This document shows, one piece after another, positions 22,935 to 26,995 of a DNA stretch of 26,995 nt (position 1 is its first letter; each line of letters starts with the position of its first letter). Source of the DNA: JAEYFP01 sp047602645. GTDB lineage: Bacteria; Bacillota; Clostridia; Lachnospirales; Lachnospiraceae. The DNA lies in contig JASGGU010000052.1 in the NCBI GenBank assembly GCA_047602645.1, forward strand, positions 1 to 26,995. The letters are read 5' to 3'. Below the pieces are notes generated by a model. The model did no database searches. It was given only the letters and a program-made list of their open reading frames with translations, and was not told where the DNA came from. Position numbers and translations under genes: made by a program.

Positions 22935-24131
22935 ATGTCATTAACATTATCAGAAAAAGCGAAGGCTGTTAAGCCGTCCTCAACGTTGGCGATTACCGCT
23001 AAAGCAAAAGCAATGCGTGCAGAGGGGATTGATGTCGTAGGATTTGGAGCAGGAGAACCGGATTTTAATACACCCGAAAACGTGTGTAATGCAGCGATAA
23101 ATGCCATTCATGCGGGCTTTACAAAATATACTCCTGCATCCGGAACAGAAGAACTGAAAAAAGCGATCAGCAGAAAATTCAAAGAATTTAACCATCTTAC
23201 TTATGCGGCAAATCAGATTGTCATAAGCAACGGCGGAAAGCACTCTTTGTCAAACGCGTTTGATGCCATTTTAAATGCGGGAGATGAAGTAATCATCCCG
23301 GCACCTTACTGGCTGAGCTATCCCGAGATGGTGAAGCTTTCCGACGGAGTGCCGGTCTATGTTTTTGGTACGAAGGAGCAGGGCTACAAAGTCAGCGCAC
23401 GGCAGATTGAGGATGCAATTACGTCAAAGACGAAAGCACTTGTACTCAACACGCCGAGCAATCCAACCGGAATGATCTATTCCGAGGCAGAGCTTCGAGC
23501 GATTGCGGAGGTTGTTGTAAGAAATGATATTTATGTCATTGCCGATGAAATGTATGAATATTTGATATACGGAGAAGAGAAGCACGTAAGCATTGCTTCT
23601 TTTAATGAAGAAATTTATAAGCGTACCATTACCTGCTCCGGTTTATCTAAGAGTTATTCGATGACCGGCTGGAGGATCGGCTATACCGGTTCGAGTGTGG
23701 AAATTGCAAAGCTGATGTCTTCCATCCAAAGCCATGCGACCTCAAATCCGAACTCAATTGCGCAGAAAGCGGCATTGGAGGCACTAAATGGCCCTCAGGA
23801 TGCGGTGGAGGTTATGCGCGCAGAGTTTGACAAGAGAAGAAAACTGATGTATGAACGTGTTTCGCAGATGCCATATTTATCGACTCTGGAGCCAAAGGGA
23901 GCCTTTTATTTGTTTGTAGACGGAAAAGAAGCATTGGAAAAGGAATACAAGGGTGAAAAGATCGGTACGATGAACCGCCTTGCTGATATACTTCTGTCCG
24001 ATTACGCGGTTGCGATCGTACCTTGCGAGGACTTTGGTTTTCCGGACAGCTTCCGCCTTTCCTATGCGATTTCTGCGGAGCAGATTAACAAGGGTCTGGA
24101 TCGGATTGAAGCATTTTTAAAGAGCCTGTAA
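22935..24131 (+). CDS. Pyridoxal-phosphate aminotransferase, class I (aspartate aminotransferase type)
   Basis: A 398-residue fold-type I aminotransferase of the Bacillus AspB group, normal length. The PLP lysine is K239 in SGLSKSYSMTGWRIGY. Cofactor and substrate residues occur in order: GAGEPDFNTP (38-47), YTPASGTEEL, NTPSNPTGM (172-180), ADEMYEYL (203-210), and the carboxylate-binding arginine near FRLSYA. I start at the ATG at 22935 (AAGGTGGAGA just upstream). In-frame upstream codons at 22896 and 22911 add a short basic stretch absent from typical relatives. The likely reaction moves an amino group between aspartate and 2-oxoglutarate; exact specificity (aspartate, prephenate or aromatic) cannot be fixed. 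nudF follows 23 bp downstream. Confidence 0.92.
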   Translation: MSLTLSEKAKAVKPSSTLAITAKAKAMRAEGIDVVGFGAGEPDFNTPENVCNAAINAIHAGFTKYTPASGTEELKKAISRKFKEFNHLTYAANQIVISNGGKHSLSNAFDAILNAGDEVIIPAPYWLSYPEMVKLSDGVPVYVFGTKEQGYKVSARQIEDAITSKTKALVLNTPSNPTGMIYSEAELRAIAEVVVRNDIYVIADEMYEYLIYGEEKHVSIASFNEEIYKRTITCSGLSKSYSMTGWRIGYTGSSVEIAKLMSSIQSHATSNPNSIAQKAALEALNGPQDAVEVMRAEFDKRRKLMYERVSQMPYLSTLEPKGAFYLFVDGKEALEKEYKGEKIGTMNRLADILLSDYAVAIVPCEDFGFPDSFRLSYAISAEQINKGLDRIEAFLKSL

Positions 24132-24154
24132 TAGATGAAGAGATGGAGTTAGTG

Positions 24155-24697
24155 ATGCTTGAAAAAAACGAAAGAGTGGCACGGACACTCGTTCATCACG
24201 GTGCGATCATTGATTTATACGAGGATCGGATGAGACTTCCTGACGGAAGAGAGGAACCGTATGACTTTATTAAGCATAAGGGAGCTGCTGCGGTCGTTCC
24301 TGTGTTGCCGGACGGACGGATTCTGATGGTGCGCCAGTATCGGAATGCGATTGACAGCGATACGCTGGAAATACCGGCAGGGGGCTTAAACAGTATCGAA
24401 GAACCGACACTGGATGCCGCACATCGGGAGCTGGAAGAGGAAACCGGTTATTTTGCGGAGAAGTCCGATTTAGAGCCGCTGATTTCACTTTATACGACGG
24501 TTGCTTTCTGCAATGAAAAAATTGATATTTATATTGCCAGAAACCTAAGAAAAACCGAGCAGCATCTGGATGATGACGAGTATATTGAGGTGGAGGCGTT
24601 CTCAATCGAAGAACTGACGGAAATGGTGTTTGAAAATCGGATAACCGATGCCAAATCCATTGCCGCTCTTATGGCCTACCGGGCGAAATATTGGTGA
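24155..24697 (+). CDS. nudF: NUDIX hydrolase, ADP-ribose pyrophosphatase type
   Basis: A 180-residue NUDIX hydrolase that likely splits ADP-ribose to AMP and ribose 5-phosphate. The NUDIX box G-x5-E-x7-RE-x2-EE-x-G is complete, from GLNSIEE to RELEEETGY, preceded by the ADP-ribose-type region VPVLPDGRILMVRQYRNAID and LEIPAGG. I prefer the ATG at 24155 (GGAG at 24145-24148, 6-bp spacing) over the one at 24143, which the site overlaps. Gene order nudF-spoIIM-xerD recalls the Bacillus subtilis nudF-spoIIM-ripX region, supporting orthology. Confidence 0.92.
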   Translation: MLEKNERVARTLVHHGAIIDLYEDRMRLPDGREEPYDFIKHKGAAAVVPVLPDGRILMVRQYRNAIDSDTLEIPAGGLNSIEEPTLDAAHRELEEETGYFAEKSDLEPLISLYTTVAFCNEKIDIYIARNLRKTEQHLDDDEYIEVEAFSIEELTEMVFENRITDAKSIAALMAYRAKYW

Positions 24698-24758
24698 GTC
24701 TGCTCTGTGTATTTTTTTTCTGTCCTCTGCATATATTGTTGCAGGGGTATGGGAATTG

Positions 24759-25340
24759 ATGAAGAAAAAATGGATGTTTATTTTTCTGGCCGGCATGTGC
24801 ATCGGAATTCTTGCCGCGAATCTGTTTTGTGAGGATTACAGCAGTCAGGTGATGATTTTAAGTGCCTATCTTCTGGAAAAATATCCGGCGATGAATATCG
24901 AAGGCGCTCGGCTGTTTCAATATTGTATTCAGGTTCGGCTGATGCCGGTTTTATATATCGGAGTTTTTTCATTGACGGTGTTTGGCGGAATCTATCTGAT
25001 GGGATATCTGCTCTGGCTTGGTTTTGCTTTCGGTGCCCTGCTTTCCGCAGCGACGATCCGGTTCGGCTTGAAGGGGATTTTGCTCTGTGTGGTAGGGATG
25101 CTTCCGCAATTCTTCGTTTATGTGCCGGTCACTGTGGCAGCTTTGTACTATGGGAACGAGATTTACAAACGTCTCTATGTGGAATATGAATCCGGAATTC
25201 AAGGAGGAAGAGGGAGACGGTCATTTTTTTTTCGGTATGCGCTGATTTTTTTACTCCTTTTTGTAGTTTCCATAATAGGAGTTTTTCTTGAGAGTTATGT
25301 AAATCCATTGATCCTGAAAAAATTTTTGAAACTTTTTTAA
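24759..25340 (+). CDS. spoIIM: Stage II sporulation protein M
   Basis: A 193-residue multi-pass membrane protein. The start is the ATG at 24759; a longer frame from 24648 runs back into nudF and reads as noise. It has a short basic N-terminus, a hydrophobic segment with CIGILAANLFCED, about four more hydrophobic helices, and ends with ESYVNPLILKKFLKLF, as SpoIIM proteins do. With SpoIID and SpoIIP it forms the mother-cell complex that remodels septal peptidoglycan during engulfment. Its position between nudF and xerD fits the conserved context. The ribosome site (AGGGG, 11 bp away) is mediocre. Confidence 0.88.
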   Translation: MKKKWMFIFLAGMCIGILAANLFCEDYSSQVMILSAYLLEKYPAMNIEGARLFQYCIQVRLMPVLYIGVFSLTVFGGIYLMGYLLWLGFAFGALLSAATIRFGLKGILLCVVGMLPQFFVYVPVTVAALYYGNEIYKRLYVEYESGIQGGRGRRSFFFRYALIFLLLFVVSIIGVFLESYVNPLILKKFLKLF

Positions 25341-25347
25341 TGTATTT

Positions 25348-25398
25348 TACAACATGTTGTGATGATGAAAAAATTCTGAAACGACATGTTGTATTTTT
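25348..25398 (+). terminator. Probable terminator of spoIIM, built from two palindromes
   Basis: TACAACATGT (25348-25357) pairs with ACATGTTGTA (25384-25393) across a 26-nt loop, followed by TTTTT. The loop is unusually long. Each arm also lies in its own palindrome (ACAACATGTTGT at 25349-25360, perfect; ACGACATGTTGT at 25381-25392, one pair off), so a pair of protein-binding sites is an alternative. Confidence 0.5.
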
Positions 25399-25443
25399 GT
25401 GTCGAAAGACTGAAAACACTGAAAAAATAAGGAAAAATAGCAA

Positions 25444-25472
25444 TTGCTTTTCTTGAAAATTCTGATTATAAT
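25444..25472 (+). promoter_or_regulatory. Sigma-A promoter of xerD
   Basis: TTGCTT (25444-25449), a 17-bp spacer, perfect TATAAT (25467-25472), 60 bp before the xerD ATG. Confidence 0.75.
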
Positions 25473-25532
25473 GGAACAAGAAGTGATTGGAGAAATTTGT
25501 TTTTATTCTCCTAGGGAAGGGCTATTTACTAC

Positions 25533-26417
25533 ATGGAGCAGGAAATTTTGGGATTCATAACATATTTACATAATGTGAAAAAAATGTCGGCGAACACAGA
25601 AATGTCCTACCGGCGTGATCTTGGCAAGCTGCAGAAATATCTGGAAAGTCAAAACGTAGTTCAGCTTGACAAGGTTACGGAAACAAACCTGAATTCTTAT
25701 GTTCTTTACTTGGAGAAGAATGGATTTGCGGCGGCTACCGTATCCCGTAACATTGCCTCGATGAAGGCTTTTTTTCATTATTGTAATAAGGAGCAGGATT
25801 TAAAGGAAGACCCTTCTGAAAAACTAAAATCTCCCAAAATAGAAAAAAAGATTCCGGAGATCCTTACTACGGAGGAAGTCGTACGTCTTTTGGAACAGCC
25901 GAAGGGCGATACGCCAAAGGAAATCCGCGATAAGGCGATGTTGGAGATTTTGTATGCGACAGGTATCCGCGTTTCCGAGCTGATCAATCTTGAAATCTCG
26001 GATGTGAATATGCAGATGAACTATATTATGTGCAGGGATGCGAACAAAGAAAGGGCTATTCCGTTTGGCAATGAGGCAAGACATGCCCTGATTCGATATC
26101 TGGAGTCATCCAGATCGGCCATGGTTGAGGATACGGACTCTACTGTCCTGTTTGCAAATTGTTCGGGTAAGAAAATGAGTCGTCAGGGCTTTTGGAAGCT
26201 GATCAAGTATTATGCGAAGAAGGCAGGCATTACGGCAGATATTACGCCTCACACGCTGCGCCATTCATTTGCCGCGCATCTTGTGGAAAACGGTGCAGAT
26301 TTGCGCTCCGTACAGGAAATGCTCGGACATTCCGATATATCGACGACACAGATCTACGCGACAATGAATCACAATAGAATTCGCGAGGTATACACAAGGG
26401 CGCACCCGCGCCGGTGA
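25533..26417 (+). CDS. xerD: Site-specific tyrosine recombinase XerD
   Basis: A 294-residue XerC/D-type recombinase that resolves chromosome dimers at dif with its partner. The N-terminal core-binding domain covers about 1-95. The catalytic residues are all present: R146 (ATGIRVSEL), K172, H240 and R243 (HTLRHSFAAHL), H266 (LGHSDISTTQIY) and nucleophile Y275. The C-terminal tail REVYTRAHPR is typical of Xer proteins. The position beside spoIIM supports XerD (RipX) over an integrase of a mobile element, and no attachment site or phage gene is nearby. The ribosome site GGGAAGG is about 12 bp from the ATG, somewhat far. A strong terminator follows. Confidence 0.95.
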   Translation: MEQEILGFITYLHNVKKMSANTEMSYRRDLGKLQKYLESQNVVQLDKVTETNLNSYVLYLEKNGFAAATVSRNIASMKAFFHYCNKEQDLKEDPSEKLKSPKIEKKIPEILTTEEVVRLLEQPKGDTPKEIRDKAMLEILYATGIRVSELINLEISDVNMQMNYIMCRDANKERAIPFGNEARHALIRYLESSRSAMVEDTDSTVLFANCSGKKMSRQGFWKLIKYYAKKAGITADITPHTLRHSFAAHLVENGADLRSVQEMLGHSDISTTQIYATMNHNRIREVYTRAHPRR

Positions 26418-26427
26418 GAAGCTTCAT

Positions 26428-26465
26428 AAAAATACCGCTCTTTCAAAATCATGAGCGGTATTTTT
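26428..26465. terminator. Shared bidirectional terminator of xerD and the DAHP synthase gene
   Basis: A perfect 13-bp stem (26428-26440 with 26453-26465; core ATACCGCTC/GAGCGGTAT) with a 12-nt loop. A/T ends on both sides give T-tracts in both directions between the convergent genes. Confidence 0.9.
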
Positions 26466-26489
26466 GTGAAAGGAGCCAGACAGTTTTTC

Positions 26490-26995
26490 TCATGCCAGTT
26501 CCGCAATTTCATACAGGAGATTTCTGGAACTCTCCCAGCCGAGGCAGGGATCTGTAATAGATTTTCCATAAATGTGATCCTCAATTTTCTGACAGCCCGG
26601 TTCAATGTAGCTTTCAATCATCACACCCTTAACAAGTCTGCGGATATCAGGACTTAGGCGACGGCTGTGCAGGACCTCCTTAACGATGCGGATCTGCTCC
26701 CCATATTCCTTGTTGGAATTGGAGTGATTAGCGTCAATGATCGTTGCTGGATATTGTAAATCCCGCTCTCCGTACATTGAAAGAAGGCGGTTCAAGTCCT
26801 CATAATGATAGTTTGGAATATTGGAGCCATGTTTGTCAACAGCACCGCGCAAAATAGTATGTGCGAGCGGATTGCCGGATGTCTTCACTTCCCAGCCGCG
26901 ATAGATAAAGCTGTGCGGATTTTGTGCGGCCACCACGGAGTTGAGCATGACTGAAAAATCGCCGCTTGTGGGGTTTTTCATACCACTTGCCACAT
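26490..26995 (-). CDS. 3-deoxy-7-phosphoheptulonate (DAHP) synthase, C-terminal part (5' end outside window)
   Basis: The frame runs off the right edge of the window, so only the last 168 codons are seen; the GTG at 26993 is internal. The visible part carries type I DAHP synthase features: GMKNPTSGD, the segment SGNPLAHTILRGA, the metal-ligand histidine region IIDANHSNSNK, and GVMIESYIEPGCQ before SITDPCLGWE. The enzyme joins phosphoenolpyruvate and erythrose 4-phosphate at the start of aromatic amino-acid synthesis. Which feedback-sensitive isoform this is (AroF, AroG or AroH type) cannot be told from this part. It converges on xerD and shares its terminator. Confidence 0.92.
   Translation of the reverse strand, partial: VASGMKNPTSGDFSVMLNSVVAAQNPHSFIYRGWEVKTSGNPLAHTILRGAVDKHGSNIPNYHYEDLNRLLSMYGERDLQYPATIIDANHSNSNKEYGEQIRIVKEVLHSRRLSPDIRRLVKGVMIESYIEPGCQKIEDHIYGKSITDPCLGWESSRNLLYEIAELA

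Noticed and set aside
22655..23107. Minus-strand reading frame across the structured segment and the start of the aminotransferase gene
   Set aside because: It is open mainly through the complement of the aminotransferase gene and the repeat-like segment; no family resemblance.
25533..26417. xerD as the integrase of a mobile island
   Set aside because: Length, C-terminal tail and the nudF-spoIIM-xerD order fit the housekeeping XerD; no attachment repeats, tRNA or phage genes are present.

Overview
The window looks like a chromosomal segment of an anaerobic, spore-forming Firmicute of class Clostridia. A Lachnospiraceae-like member is my best guess, but this is an inference without database comparison. 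The reasons are: a complete 267-residue Spo0A and a SpoIIM (sporulation); a recA promoter carrying Bacillus/Clostridium-type LexA (Cheo) boxes; RNase Y and RqcH; strong AGGAGG-type ribosome sites; and iron-sulfur amino-acid dehydrogenase genes next to a catabolic-type glutamate dehydrogenase. Most of the window is orderly core chromosome. No phage, IS transposase, CRISPR, tRNA or rRNA is visible.

Layout. (1) 1-4400: a plus-strand catabolic cluster. It encodes the C-terminal part of a NAD(P)/FAD oxidoreductase, a cysteine-rich 4Fe-4S protein, a BFD-like [2Fe-2S] protein, a DAO-family FAD dehydrogenase, an Asp/Glu/hydantoin-racemase-superfamily protein, and a GntR/FCD regulator with its own promoter. 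The subunit set matches multi-subunit L-proline / D-amino-acid / opine dehydrogenases; the substrate is unknown. (2) 4400-6362: glutamate dehydrogenase (minus) divergent from an Lrp/AsnC regulator (plus). (3) 6521-9148: a single-pass membrane protein with an internal duplication, then a dihydropyrimidinase/D-hydantoinase with intact metal ligands. (4) 9322-11649: spo0A, then a lone glycogen synthase glgA. (5) 11730-13466 (minus): rqcH, convergent with glgA over a shared terminator. (6) 13679-18648: yicC-gmk-rpoZ-rimO-pgsA-cinA, tightly packed behind a near-consensus promoter. (7) 19128-22606: recA-recX and rny. (8) 22935-25340: a PLP aminotransferase, a NUDIX ADP-ribose pyrophosphatase and spoIIM. 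(9) 25533-26995: xerD and, convergent on the minus strand, the C-terminal part of a DAHP synthase that runs off the window.

The most notable non-coding signal is a 133-bp element at 18955-19087, between the SOS-regulated recA promoter and the recA ribosome site. It has perfect 12-bp terminal inverted repeats, perfect 8-bp flanking direct repeats (TAAAAGAC) and internal hairpins, the anatomy of a non-autonomous transposable element (MITE). A second, 54-bp element at 13505-13558 has related ends and a 7-of-8 flanking duplication. It would supply the -35 box of the rqcH promoter. A third structured extragenic segment lies between rny and the aminotransferase gene. I did not find a clearly new multi-gene system. 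The strongest leads are these small elements and the uncharacterised dehydrogenase/racemase cluster.
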